Positions 11,810 to 21,001 of a stretch of 64,000 bases of DNA are shown piece by piece. Each line of letters opens with the position of its first letter. Position 1 is the first letter of the stretch. The translations under genes were made by a program, and so were the position numbers. The notes beneath the pieces were generated by a model. That model saw only the letters and a program-made list of their open reading frames with translations, was not told the DNA's origin and did not search any database. This DNA comes from Acinetobacter baumannii (GTDB lineage Bacteria > Pseudomonadota > Gammaproteobacteria > Pseudomonadales > Moraxellaceae): assembly GCF_009759685.1 (NCBI RefSeq), contig NZ_CP046654.1, positions 930,001-994,000 of the forward strand, written 5' to 3'.

Positions 11810-11873
11810 GCTTACCTCAGTATCTATTTAATTTATTTAATCTGTCTTACTGTCTTTAATTTAATTCATTTAG

Positions 11874-11925
11874 AAAAAGGGACCGAACAAATAACCCTAT
11901 AACATCCTTTATATTTGCTCGGCCC
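11874..11925 (-). terminator. Terminator between gdhA and the AST operon
   Basis: On the minus strand a long imperfect stem (about 14 bp, one bulged base and one G-U pair) is followed by TTTTT. It lies 28 bases after the gdhA stop and means astC very likely has its own promoter in 11810-11873, unless read-through is allowed. Confidence 0.75.
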
Positions 11926-11953
11926 ACCTTTCCTAAAAGGTAGTTTCCTCAGA

Positions 11954-13225
11954 TTAGCCTGGGAAAATACCGCGTTCTTTACGAGCTTTTAAGATACGCT
12001 CACATGCCAAGATGTAAGCTGCTGTACGTAAAGTACAAGCATTCTTGTTCGCTGTATTCCAAACGTCATCCATTGCTTGAACCATCAACTTGTCTAAACG
12101 CTCGTTGATTTCTTCTTCGCTCCAGAAATAGCTCGCCATGTCTTGAACCCATTCGAAGTAACTTACAGTTACACCGCCGGCGTTACATACAACGTCAGGA
12201 ACTACAACAATGCCACGCTCAACCAATACATCTTCAGCTTTAGGATAAGTCGGGCCGTTCGCGCCTTCTAAAATCAACTTAGCTTTAAGTTTTTCAGCAC
12301 GCTCAACTGTAATTTGGCCTTCTAATGCAGCAGGAATAATGATGTCTACTTCTGCAGTCCAGAAATCTTCATCTGCAATTGCTTGTGCACCAGCAAAACC
12401 ACCAACACCTTGGTTTGCATTTACGTGATCACGTAGCGCAACAAGATCAATACCATCAGCATTGAAAATTGTGCCAGTATGGTCTTGAACGTGAGTGATT
12501 TTTGCTTTTGATTCAACAAATAAGAAAGCAGCTTCACTACCTACATTACCAAAACCTTGAACAGCAACTTTTGCGCCTTCAATTGGTAAGTTGATTTTTG
12601 CAGCAACTTCACGACCAGTAACGAATACACCGCGACCAGTTGCTTTCACACGACCTAAAGAGCCGCCTAAGTGAACTGGTTTACCAGTTACAACACCCGT
12701 CACTGTGTGACCCTGGCTAGTAGAGTAAGTATCCATCATCCAACCCATGATATTGGCATTTGTACCAACGTCTGGAGCAGGAATGTCTTTTTGAGGTCCG
12801 ATAATGTGACCAATTTCAGTCGTATAACGGCGAGTTAAACGCTCTAATTCACGATTTGATAATTTACGTGGGTCAACACGGATACCACCTTTTGCACCAC
12901 CAAATGGCAAGTTCAAAACAGCAGTTTTAATTGTCATCCATGCAGACAATGCCATCACTTCATTTAAGTCAACATTTGGATGGTAACGAACACCACCTTT
13001 ACCAGGACCACGAGACAAGTTGTGTTGTACACGGTAGCCTTCAAAGTGCTGGATTGAACCGTCGTCCATTACAATTGGCACGTCCACAATAAGCGCACGC
13101 TTAGGACGTTTTAAAGTATCGATATAATCAGCTAAATGTTCTAAGTATGGCGCTACACGGTCAATTTGAGCCAAGTAAGTTTGCCATGCATCGCTATGTT
13201 CGTTTACGTATGAAAGATCTGACAT
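11954..13225 (-). CDS. gdhA: Glutamate dehydrogenase, small hexameric type
   Basis: 423 residues, the length of the hexameric enzymes. It interconverts glutamate and 2-oxoglutarate plus ammonia. Seen motifs are the substrate Lys in [14 protein letters not shown], the catalytic Lys112 in [14 protein letters not shown], and the Rossmann segment [17 protein letters not shown]. The sequence type (close to Gram-positive RocG/GudB rather than E. coli GdhA) and the position before the AST operon, which makes glutamate, suggest a catabolic NAD-linked role; coenzyme choice is inferred. An AGGA site precedes the ATG. Confidence 0.93.
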   Translation of the reverse strand: MSDLSYVNEHSDAWQTYLAQIDRVAPYLEHLADYIDTLKRPKRALIVDVPIVMDDGSIQHFEGYRVQHNLSRGPGKGGVRYHPNVDLNEVMALSAWMTIKTAVLNLPFGGAKGGIRVDPRKLSNRELERLTRRYTTEIGHIIGPQKDIPAPDVGTNANIMGWMMDTYSTSQGHTVTGVVTGKPVHLGGSLGRVKATGRGVFVTGREVAAKINLPIEGAKVAVQGFGNVGSEAAFLFVESKAKITHVQDHTGTIFNADGIDLVALRDHVNANQGVGGFAGAQAIADEDFWTAEVDIIIPAALEGQITVERAEKLKAKLILEGANGPTYPKAEDVLVERGIVVVPDVVCNAGGVTVSYFEWVQDMASYFWSEEEINERLDKLMVQAMDDVWNTANKNACTLRTAAYILACERILKARKERGIFPG

Positions 13226-13599
13226 CTTTTTTCCTATCTACCTACACAGACTCAGATGTGATAAATCTGCAGTCTTTATTATTCAGCAACCAAAACCTTG
13301 CAATAACAATGTTTTGATTTATTTATAAAATCTTCAGCTCTTCTAAAGCTTTAGACCTTTTAAATTCCATCTTGTGATATCAAAAGTACGATTTACTTTT
13401 ATATATCGATATCTTTTACAATATTCTTTTGCCTCATCTGCCATTTATAAAAAGTCTTTATAAAAGCAAAAGTTCCACCGCAACCAACTCAAATAAGTCG
13501 ACTGGAAATAAGTACAAAAGAGGTGACATAACCGTTTGGGAGTTAAAAAGAACTAGGGTTCATGAAACAAAAAAACCATAAGTCCCTAAAATTATTTTT

Positions 13600-13632
13600 G
13601 ACTAATCGATAGATCCCTCCATTAGTCTTTTT
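13600..13632 (+). terminator. Orphan terminator-like hairpin, plus strand
   Basis: A 7-bp stem GACTAAT/ATTAGTC with a 14-base loop is followed by TTTTT. No plus-strand gene precedes it within 10 kb. The stem is short and AT-rich, so it may be chance. Confidence 0.3.
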
Positions 13633-14205
13633 AAATAAAAATTGTTCAGTAATACTGCAAGTTTCACATCACTACTCAAGCGAGTTAATCAAGCCTTCAT
13701 ATAGACATAAAATCTTTAAGTAAATATAGCACAGAGCAAGTTAATTTAGAACATTTTAAAATAAACAAGCAGAGAAAAAATAATCAATTTTCTCTATTTT
13801 TTATAATAAAAAAGTAACCAGACCTAAAAAAACACTACACTATAATAATTTTATTTTATGGAAATTAAAAAAATATTAAAATTAAAAATGATTAAAAAAT
13901 TACCATTTAATAACAACAACTTAATTAACAAAAAATTTCAAAAAATTCTTAAAATTTCTATAAATTTTCATAATATTTATTCAGTTTCTCTAATTCAAAA
14001 CAAAGATATATAAATATTTAAACAATCTCTTTATTAAATAACCATGATAAACATATACTTATTTAAAAACTTATAATAATTAGCTATTAATAATATTCCG
14101 ACAAGTGGTTAATTTATGTGTCAATATTTGCTTTTATTATCAAAACAAAAAAAACATTTTCAAAAAAAATATATAAAACTCACTTTAAAGCTCAAGTTAC
14201 GCCCA

Positions 14206-14231
14206 TGAAAAAAGGCCCCATAAGGAGCCTT
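14206..14231 (-). terminator. Terminator of the amino acid permease gene
   Basis: On the minus strand AAGGCTCC pairs with GGGGCCTT with one mismatch, followed by TTTTTT, 29 bases after the permease stop. Confidence 0.75.
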
Positions 14232-14260
14232 CAATCAACACAACCAAGTTAGCAAAAGAC

Positions 14261-15694
14261 TTAGTTTTGAGCTATATCTTTTTTACGATAAAAGATGAAA
14301 TAGCTGACATAGCATAGCAAGATAAAAATAATGCAGCAGATAAAGCCCACTTGCATAGAAGGATCAAATACCATACTGATACAAGTAACTATACAGAATA
14401 GCCCGCCTACAATTGGAGTAAGAGGAAAAAGTGGTGCAGCGAAACGTAGATCTTTTACTGTTTTTCCTGACTTATACCACTGTCTACGGAAGTTAAATTG
14501 CGAAATACAAATTGCAATCCAAACGACAACCATTGTAAAAGCAGCAACACCCAACAAATTTTTAAAAATTGTTTCTGGTGCAAATTGTTCTGAAAGCAAT
14601 CCTGGAATAGCACCAAACATGGTGACAATAATGGCAATAATAGGTGTTCCAGACGGCGTGAGTTTCGCGAAAATTTTAGGTAATTGATTTTTTGCTGAAA
14701 GCGACCACATCATACGTGATGCAGCAAATAGACCCGAATTAGCAGCTGAAAGTAAAGCCGTAATAATTACGAAACGGATAATATCCTCTGCATACGGAAT
14801 ACCAATGTAATTAAATACAGTCACAAATGGGCTACTGCTCACATCATTTGCACTAAGACCTGCTAGGTGGTATGGCAATAGTGAGCTAATCACTACAATC
14901 GTACCAACAAAGAAAATCAATAAGCGCCAAATAGCCGCATTAATTGCCTTAGGAACTGTTTTTGCTGGATTCTCAGCTTCGCCAGCCGCCACCCCAATTA
15001 ATTCTGTGCCAGAAAATGCAAAGTTAACGATAAGCATAGTGGCAAAAATTGGGAAAAGACCATTTGGGAACCAACCATGAGCAGTCAAATTACTGAACAA
15101 TGGTGCTGTTTCATGCCCCTGATAAGGAATAAAGCCAAAAATCGCCAGTAACCCCAAACCAATAAAACAGATAATGGTGATTACTTTTACAAGCGCCAGC
15201 CAAAATTCAGACTCTGCAAATAAGCGGGTGGAACTTACATTAAGAAAGAAAACCAAGGCGCCAAAGAAAAGAGTCCAAGCCCACACCGAGGTAGATGGAA
15301 ACCACTCCTGAACCAACAAGGCCGCAGCGGTAAACTCAGTCCCCAAAGTTGCAGTCCAAGTCAGCCAATACAGCCAAGTAATCATATACCCCGTACCTGG
15401 ACCGATATAACGCCGTGCGTATTCACCAAAAGAGCCAGACTCAGGGACATGAACCGCTAGCTCACCGAGACACAGCATAACGGTATAGGCAATTAGACCG
15501 CCCAAGAAATAAGAGATAATTGCGCCAATTGGACCTGCTTGAGAGATTACGTCGCCAGACCCAAGAAAAAGACCTGTACCTATGGCACCGCCAAGGGAGA
15601 TCATCACCAAATGTCGAGTACTCATTGCTCGTTTCAAAGGTGCAGAACTTCCATGTTGCGATGCATCATTATTCCGATAATTTAATGATTGCAT
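14261..15694 (-). CDS. Basic amino acid permease, LysP-like APC family
   Basis: 477 residues with about 12 membrane segments. The first carries the APC signature SLGGAIGTGLFLGSGDVI. Other family blocks are LGELAVHVPESGSFGEYA and the LysP-like FSGTELIGVAAGEAENPAK. Such proteins bring amino acids in by proton symport at the inner membrane. LysP-like sequence and the neighbouring AST operon point to arginine or lysine as substrate, but glutamate or aromatic amino acids cannot be ruled out. It has its own terminator and a long upstream region. Confidence 0.88.
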   Translation of the reverse strand: MQSLNYRNNDASQHGSSAPLKRAMSTRHLVMISLGGAIGTGLFLGSGDVISQAGPIGAIISYFLGGLIAYTVMLCLGELAVHVPESGSFGEYARRYIGPGTGYMITWLYWLTWTATLGTEFTAAALLVQEWFPSTSVWAWTLFFGALVFFLNVSSTRLFAESEFWLALVKVITIICFIGLGLLAIFGFIPYQGHETAPLFSNLTAHGWFPNGLFPIFATMLIVNFAFSGTELIGVAAGEAENPAKTVPKAINAAIWRLLIFFVGTIVVISSLLPYHLAGLSANDVSSSPFVTVFNYIGIPYAEDIIRFVIITALLSAANSGLFAASRMMWSLSAKNQLPKIFAKLTPSGTPIIAIIVTMFGAIPGLLSEQFAPETIFKNLLGVAAFTMVVVWIAICISQFNFRRQWYKSGKTVKDLRFAAPLFPLTPIVGGLFCIVTCISMVFDPSMQVGFICCIIFILLCYVSYFIFYRKKDIAQN

Positions 15695-16107
15695 ATAAAA
15701 AACTGTAACGACAATTTAGTAAAAAATCATTTTAGGATAAAAAAATAAATATGCAATTATCTTTGAATAGTGAAGTTATTTTAAGCAATCTTTTGCCAAT
15801 CAAATAAAATATATATTAAAAACAATCAATTAATAATTATTAGGGTAATTATTGTATTTTAATTAATCTTGCATCATTTCTTTAATTTATATAAATTAAA
15901 AAATCATACTTTTTAAAATATAATAATTTTTCACTTAATTCACTATACCTACTTTTAGCTCTATCTTTATTTAAAAATTAGAGACACTATTTATTTAAAT
16001 AATGACTTTTAATTTTATATACAAATAAATTGATAAAAAAATATTTTTTAAGCAAAAAATAAAGCTCAAATCTCGAGATTTGAGCTTTATTTAATCGAGG
16101 AAATAAC
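15695..16107. other. 413-base AT-rich spacer
   Basis: No coding sequence seen. It holds the upstream region of the permease gene (left end) and the palindromic terminator of the 16108 gene (16057-16092). The rest is very AT-rich without a clear motif. Confidence 0.6.
16057..16092 (-). terminator. 36-bp perfect palindrome acting as terminator
   Basis: Two 18-base arms pair without loop or mismatch around the centre CTC|GAG. On the minus strand the stem runs into TTTATTTTTTGC, 16 bases after the 16108 gene stop. The absence of any spacer is unusual; in RNA a few central bases must open to form the loop. Confidence 0.75.
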
Positions 16108-17385
16108 TTAGTAACTGGTCAATACAAACTGTTGAGATGGCTGAATGGAACTTTCAACGTAATCACATACACCTTGTTCATCACAATTTAAATTTAATTG
16201 CTTATAGCTTAACGCAAAGAAATCAGAATATTGCTTAATAACAAACGGACTCATATCCGAAGTGAGTGCATCACCCTGTTTAAACAATTTAATAATTTTT
16301 CGATCATTCATCCCTAACAAATAAAGTTCATTATTTAACTCAATCTGAACAACCCCAGTGTGTTCTGCCACAATCGGAATCAAATATGATGGGTTTGCCA
16401 ACACTACATCTACAGCATAGGTTTCAAGCTTTAGATTAATCAAATTAAATACTAGTATTGCATTAAATTGATTTTTAAAACCTTTTTTAGGGTTTTCAGC
16501 TTGCTGGCTATACTGAATTTTAATTCCAAGCTTCTGAAAATCTTGCTCTGTAGCTTGCTTTGTTTTAATAAGACTACGTGAGACCGCTTGCTTAAGCGCA
16601 TTGTCTAAATAACGTTCATCTAACTGAAAGTCATTTTGACGCAATATTTTCAATAACATGCTGTCATGGTATGTCAGCACATTTGCAAGAACATTACGAT
16701 AATAGAACTTACTTTGTTTTTTGATTTTACGAACTTGTTGATAGAAATACGTTTCATCAAATTCATGCTCAATAAAATCATGTAAAAGGCTTGAGCTTGC
16801 CAATACAGATAAAGCTTCATGTCCTGTAAAAGGCAAATGAATTGTATGTAAACTTGGTAAGATCTCTTTTATTTTTAAGTAATGTTCGCGATCAATTGAA
16901 AAGTAAGGGTCATAAACAATAATGTATTCACGACTTGCATCTACATCTTGCAGCTGAATTTGCATGTCTTTATTCGCGACAGCATCGAAAAACTCAGCAT
17001 AGCGTCGGTCTTCAACTTGTTCAGGGTCAATTGAATACTGAGGCACAAATGCAATGATTCGATTCATATTTAATAAATTCGAATATTTAATTGCTGCATA
17101 GCCGCCCATTGAGCCGCCATAACCTACAATATTTTTAAAACGCTGAATAATAGGCAAAATGACTTTTGCCAGCTCAACCATACTGGCCTTTGGGAACCAT
17201 GATTTTTGTTTTGGCATCACCCCAATAACACTGTATTGGTACTTTATTAGAGACTTTTCAGCATTGATAGATAAGCCACTCGCCCGGGTAATCAAATCGC
17301 CAAAAGAGAGAACTAATGTATTAGAATCGCCTTGTAAAAAAATGGCTCTAATGTGTTCGTCTTCAAAAATAATTTGCTTATCCAT
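16108..17385 (-). CDS. Alpha/beta-hydrolase-like protein, unknown function
   Basis: 425 residues from the ATG at 17385 (MDKQIIFEDEHIRAIF). A TTG start 69 bases upstream is possible but lacks support. Residues about 20-200 look like an alpha/beta hydrolase core: VLSFGD early, then the nucleophile elbow GYGGSMGGYAAIKYS, then YDPYFSIDREHY and a candidate catalytic His in LPFTGHEALSVL. The C-terminal half has no recognised domain. It has no signal peptide, so it is cytoplasmic. The substrate is unknown. It is divergent from the methyltransferase at 17513. Confidence 0.75.
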   Translation of the reverse strand: MDKQIIFEDEHIRAIFLQGDSNTLVLSFGDLITRASGLSINAEKSLIKYQYSVIGVMPKQKSWFPKASMVELAKVILPIIQRFKNIVGYGGSMGGYAAIKYSNLLNMNRIIAFVPQYSIDPEQVEDRRYAEFFDAVANKDMQIQLQDVDASREYIIVYDPYFSIDREHYLKIKEILPSLHTIHLPFTGHEALSVLASSSLLHDFIEHEFDETYFYQQVRKIKKQSKFYYRNVLANVLTYHDSMLLKILRQNDFQLDERYLDNALKQAVSRSLIKTKQATEQDFQKLGIKIQYSQQAENPKKGFKNQFNAILVFNLINLKLETYAVDVVLANPSYLIPIVAEHTGVVQIELNNELYLLGMNDRKIIKLFKQGDALTSDMSPFVIKQYSDFFALSYKQLNLNCDEQGVCDYVESSIQPSQQFVLTSY

Positions 17386-17512
17386 GCTCACACCGAAAGA
17401 AAATTTACTCCCACATACATCGTCAAAAATGAAACAAAATAGGTGTTTTGCCAATTTATGATTGCGGAGTATCTTATTTTATAGATGCCAGTCAGATTAA
17501 AAAGCGCAAAAT

Positions 17513-18307
17513 ATGACACAATCCTTACATCCTGCCGCTCAAAAAGGCTTCAGCTCTGCTGCTGAGCTTTATCAGCAAGTTAGACCAAATTATCCCGTAG
17601 AAATAGTAAGTTGGCTACAAGATCGGCTCCAAATACATGAAAATTCTACTGTTATCGATCTTGGATCGGGTACTGGCAAATTCTTACCTTACTTAAAACA
17701 GACACATGCCAATATTATTGCGGTAGAGCCAATTGGCGAGATGTTACAACAGCTTCAGCAAGCCTATCCTGATATTAAAACTATACAAGCCTTTAGCCAC
17801 AATATTCCGGTAAATGACCAACAGATTGATGCTGTCATTTGTGCCCAATCTTTTCATTGGTTTGACAACATAGAAACATTGACCGAAATCCATCGGGTAT
17901 TAAAACCTCAAGGACATTTAGGACTTGTTTGGAACCAGCGCGATGAAGGTACAGACTGGGTAAAAGCCTTAGCGGATTTTCTACTACCACTCGAAGGTGA
18001 TACACCTCGTTACCATAGTGAAAGGTGGAAAAAGGTTTTTGAAGAGCAAGATTTATTTACTTTTGACAATTTAAATACTTTTTCGCAATCGCAGCATGGT
18101 ACTGTCGAACAAGTGGTGAGTAAACGGTTACTTTCAACAAGTTTTATTGCAGCAATGACTGAAAAAGATCAACTACAGCTCAAAGCTCAGTTTGAAAAAA
18201 TTGTTTATGATTTTACTGGGTTAGGCCCACAAGATCAGATTGTTTTTCCATATATTACATATGCATATCATTTTCAAAAAAGTACGTCGTCAAATCATAG
18301 AGAATAG
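17513..18307 (+). CDS. Class I SAM-dependent methyltransferase
   Basis: 264 residues. The SAM-binding motif I is STVIDLGSGTGKFLPYL (about residues 43-59), followed by the acidic strand IIAVEPIGEML and the motif IV region IDAVICAQSFHWFD with LTEIHRVLKPQGHLGLVW, a typical Methyltransf_11 layout. The methyl acceptor is unknown. The lipoprotein gene follows closely and may be co-transcribed. Confidence 0.9.
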   Translation: MTQSLHPAAQKGFSSAAELYQQVRPNYPVEIVSWLQDRLQIHENSTVIDLGSGTGKFLPYLKQTHANIIAVEPIGEMLQQLQQAYPDIKTIQAFSHNIPVNDQQIDAVICAQSFHWFDNIETLTEIHRVLKPQGHLGLVWNQRDEGTDWVKALADFLLPLEGDTPRYHSERWKKVFEEQDLFTFDNLNTFSQSQHGTVEQVVSKRLLSTSFIAAMTEKDQLQLKAQFEKIVYDFTGLGPQDQIVFPYITYAYHFQKSTSSNHRE

Positions 18308-18322
18308 GTTCGGTTGAAAGCT

Positions 18323-18856
18323 ATGTTAAAAAAAACGCCTCATATCATCTTAATGTCTTTGCTCAGCTCTAGCCTATTATTGACGGCTTGTAAAAAAGCA
18401 GATGAGCCAGCAAAGACTGAACAATCTCATACAAGTTCATCTACCGACCAGGTCTTGGAAAAACTCAATGAAAGACCAGTGAAGAAATTCCCAGCTACTG
18501 CGGATGATGCCCATGATATTGCGCTACTAGAAGATTACGATCGCCGCTTTACTGAAATGAGTGACGAGATGGAAAATGAGTTAGCGAAAATGCATGAGGC
18601 TGGCACACTCACCGCAGAGTTTGAACAAAAACGTACGCTTGATAATGTGCGCTCAGCATTGACCATGTTAAAAGACCTCGATTTAAAAACTGAACAAGGT
18701 CGTTATATTCAGGGCTTACTCTATCAATATTGGGAAAACCAAGAAAAGAACTTTAGTGATAAGCAGGCAAGTAAAGATGAACAGGTCAAACAGCTTGCTG
18801 ACTATTTACAAGCACAAAATCAGTTAAAGTACTGGAAAGCCTCACAGCAGCATTAA
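18323..18856 (+). CDS. Predicted lipoprotein with helical mature domain
   Basis: 177 residues from the ATG at 18323; a TTG start 9 bases earlier is also possible. The signal segment ends in lipobox LLTAC followed by Lys-Lys. The mature part is charged and helical (DYDRRFTEMSDEMENELAKM, DKQASKDEQVKQLADYLQ). No family was recognised. It begins 15 bases after the methyltransferase stop, so an operon is likely, and ends at a strong bidirectional terminator. Confidence 0.78.
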   Translation: MLKKTPHIILMSLLSSSLLLTACKKADEPAKTEQSHTSSSTDQVLEKLNERPVKKFPATADDAHDIALLEDYDRRFTEMSDEMENELAKMHEAGTLTAEFEQKRTLDNVRSALTMLKDLDLKTEQGRYIQGLLYQYWENQEKNFSDKQASKDEQVKQLADYLQAQNQLKYWKASQQH

Positions 18857-18872
18857 TTTAACTGCATGCAAT

Positions 18873-18902
18873 AAAAAGCCTTCTTATAAAGAAGGCTTTT
18901 TT
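18873..18902. terminator. Bidirectional terminator
   Basis: The stem AAGCCTTCTT/AAGAAGGCTT with A- and T-runs on either side lies between two convergent genes and can end both. Confidence 0.9.
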
Positions 18903-18905
18903 AAT

Positions 18906-19469
18906 TTAAATATTTTGTTTTTCAACCCAGTGAATGGATTGAACACGGAAGAGTTCACATGCACCATCGCCGGTATCAGTTGGGGTCAAAGATGACTTCC
19001 AAACCAAATCTTTATCTTTGATTTCAACCAGATCACCTTTTAAATAAACCAAATCACCACGTTTAACTTGCTTAATTTGTTGGGCGATTTCAGGGTTTGC
19101 AGGAATAATGTGCATATTCGATACCATCTGCATCGCTTGCTCAGCGGGTACAGGAAGTTTTGCTATTTTCCAGTTTAAATAGCGGTCATATTGTTTCACT
19201 GAAATATGTCGTGCGATTTCAGGTTGAGCAAATAAACCCCAACTTACCGCATAATCAATCGGTGAAAATTTGGCTTGCTCATCATTGTGATAAATTTTTG
19301 AACCTAAAATCCTAAAATTTCCCTGAAATGGTTGTAATACAGAAATTGATTGATCTTTTTCAACTGGAAGCAAGCCATTGGCAATATTGTATTCACTCGA
19401 GGTTGATGCAAATGCTGAACCCATGCCTAAAGTCGCCAGCAAAGCTATCATCAAACGTTGTTTTTTCAT
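18906..19469 (-). CDS. Exported protein, unknown function
   Basis: 187 residues from the ATG at 19469, chosen because GAGG lies 9 bases upstream and the ATG opens a signal peptide ending GMGSAFA. The mature part contains WGLFAQPEIARHISVKQYDR and a C-terminal region with KRGDLVYLKGDLVEIK and GDGACELFRVQSIHWV, which looks like a small beta domain. The family was not recognised. It is a lone gene between a convergent lipoprotein gene and a resolvase-like gene. Confidence 0.75.
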   Translation of the reverse strand: MKKQRLMIALLATLGMGSAFASTSSEYNIANGLLPVEKDQSISVLQPFQGNFRILGSKIYHNDEQAKFSPIDYAVSWGLFAQPEIARHISVKQYDRYLNWKIAKLPVPAEQAMQMVSNMHIIPANPEIAQQIKQVKRGDLVYLKGDLVEIKDKDLVWKSSLTPTDTGDGACELFRVQSIHWVEKQNI

Positions 19470-19608
19470 CGCTTTATACCTCAAATATTGCTAGATCAAA
19501 TTCATTAGATCTTCGTTTTATGGTAGCTCTAAGGTATGAAAAAAATATCGGAATTTAGTAACAATACAGATCAATTTCGTCTATTTTTGTGCCTAATTAA
19601 ATAGATTA

Positions 19609-20076
19609 TTAATCTTCAAAATCTATTCTCAACGTTTCAAAGCGAACTTTCCCTTCCTTAATTGCCTGAGCAATTGCTTGCTGCCCTTTTGTTAAACGTG
19701 CCCCTCCACTTTTGACATCTAGCAAAATAATTTGAATATCATCGGCAGTTCCGTCTCCATCTCGAAAATCGGTATAGCCATCGAAAATAATATAATCAAC
19801 TGGGTCGCCCATAAACTTGGCATCACTTGGCAAATACTGAAATTCCGGCAAGACTGGCGCAAATTGTTCTGCCATTTTTCCTTTTAATACGGCGCGGCTC
19901 GTATTTACACTTCTCTTTTGTGCTTGGGCAAGGGCTTGTTGATGCTCAAGCTCCAACTCGGCAATATATTGCTCGTATTCAGCCTTGATTCGGCCATTAC
20001 GGGTATTTGATAAAATAAGCGTCGTGATAATAATACCAATACCAGCACCAATAAGCATGGCCAGCCATACGGACAT
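19609..20076 (-). CDS. Membrane-anchored Holliday junction resolvase-like nuclease
   Basis: 155 residues. Residues 4-22 form one membrane segment (WLAMLIGAGIGIIITTLIL), followed by a charged coiled-coil-like stretch and then the Endonuc_Holl-type domain: KGKMAEQFAPVLPEFQYLP, AKFMGDPVDYIIFDGY, and the core IQIILLDVKSGGARLTKGQ. The (D/E)-x-K pattern in DVKSG fits the PD-(D/E)xK nuclease fold. Proteins of this group are annotated as resolvase-related, but the biological role is not established. It is divergent from the orphan parA. Confidence 0.82.
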   Translation of the reverse strand: MSVWLAMLIGAGIGIIITTLILSNTRNGRIKAEYEQYIAELELEHQQALAQAQKRSVNTSRAVLKGKMAEQFAPVLPEFQYLPSDAKFMGDPVDYIIFDGYTDFRDGDGTADDIQIILLDVKSGGARLTKGQQAIAQAIKEGKVRFETLRIDFED

Positions 20077-20234
20077 AAATTTTCCTTAACAAATACACAT
20101 CATCGCGATAGATGAGCAATCATATCTAAAATTAGGGAGTAGCTTAAACTTTTGTCAAAGGCAGTCATCTACTTCACATAAAAAGATGCTAAGGTATAAG
20201 TAGAACAAGTGTGCTGCTGAATATAACTGAATTT

Positions 20235-20879
20235 ATGAAAACGATACTTATTGCAAATCAAAAGGGCGGATGCGGAAAAACCATGACAGCCATTACGTTG
20301 GCAACAGCTTTGGCACAAAAAGGATATAAAGTAGCATTGGCAGATTCTGACAACCAGAAATCTTCCTTACAATGGTTAAAGCAACGTCCAGATAACGTAG
20401 CTGTAATTCAAAGCCTCGACTGGCGTCAAGAAAAATCAATTGGTGATGCACCTAAAAATTTAGACTATTTAATTATTGATGCACCGGGTGCTCTTTCAGG
20501 TGATCATGCTGAACAATTAGTCAGCGAAGCCCATGCGATTATTACTCCACTTCAGCCTTCATTTTTCGATATCGACAGTACACGACGTTTTCTCAAGCAT
20601 TTGCAGGATATTAAACGTATTCGTAAAGGTAAAGTACAAATTTTACTACTTGCAAACCGAGTTAAACCGAACAGCGCCAGCTCAAAAGATATTCAGCAAT
20701 TTTTTGAAAAAATCGAACATGAACCTATCGCATGGATTGCAGAGCGTAGTGCTTATGGCAGTTTAGCAATGCAAGGTTTAAGTGTATTTGATAAACCACA
20801 AAAGAACTTTATTGCAATTCAAAGCCAGTGGCAGCCTCTTTTAAATAAACTGATTGAAGATAAATCTGAATGGTTCTAA
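20235..20879 (+). CDS. ParA family ATPase without partner ParB
   Basis: 214 residues from the ATG at 20235; a GTG 24 bases upstream is also in frame. The deviant Walker A box [15 protein letters not shown] opens the protein, Walker A' and B follow as [13 protein letters not shown] and [10 protein letters not shown]. Such single-domain ParA/MinD-like proteins position cargo on nucleoid or membrane. No parB or centromere repeat is nearby, so this is an orphan whose cargo is unknown. Its short length lacks an N-terminal HTH. Confidence 0.88.
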   Translation: MKTILIANQKGGCGKTMTAITLATALAQKGYKVALADSDNQKSSLQWLKQRPDNVAVIQSLDWRQEKSIGDAPKNLDYLIIDAPGALSGDHAEQLVSEAHAIITPLQPSFFDIDSTRRFLKHLQDIKRIRKGKVQILLLANRVKPNSASSKDIQQFFEKIEHEPIAWIAERSAYGSLAMQGLSVFDKPQKNFIAIQSQWQPLLNKLIEDKSEWF

Positions 20880-20891
20880 AACCATCTCTCT

Positions 20892-20936
20892 ATTTTAGGT
20901 GGGCAAGATGCAGAAATGAGCACGCCTGCCTAAAAT
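20892..20936 (+). terminator. Weak terminator-like hairpin after parA
   Basis: A 13-bp imperfect stem starting ATTTTAGG and ending CCTAAAAT lies 13 bases after the parA stop. No good U tract follows. Confidence 0.4.
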
Positions 20937-21001
20937 TTGTCTCAGGTCATTTTTCAGTTAATATGACCTTATTCTATTTTAAAAATTAGAGAATTTTGTT
21001 C

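Larger units (their letters stand above)
13226..14260. other. 1,035-base AT-rich intergenic region
   Basis: No supported gene was found. The left part must contain the gdhA promoter and leader, transcribed leftward. A plus-strand terminator-like hairpin with no gene before it lies at 13600-13632. From about 13,730 to 14,170 the DNA is extremely AT-rich, with many A and T tracts, as seen in bent or H-NS-bound DNA. The right end holds the terminator of the permease gene. It is far longer than any other spacer in the window. Confidence 0.6.

Noticed and set aside
13858..14013. 51-codon plus-strand ORF beginning MEIKKILKLK in the AT-rich spacer
   Set aside because: Its Lys/Ile/Asn content is what AT-rich DNA gives by chance, no ribosome site precedes it, and no family is recognised. 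Left out as a gene.
14331..14687. 118-codon plus-strand ORF inside the permease gene
   Set aside because: Antisense shadow with no domain; the permease reading is unambiguous.
19580..19605. Hairpin TCTATTT/AAATAGA after the resolvase-like gene
   Set aside because: AT-rich 7-bp stem with a long loop and no T run on the minus strand; not a convincing terminator.
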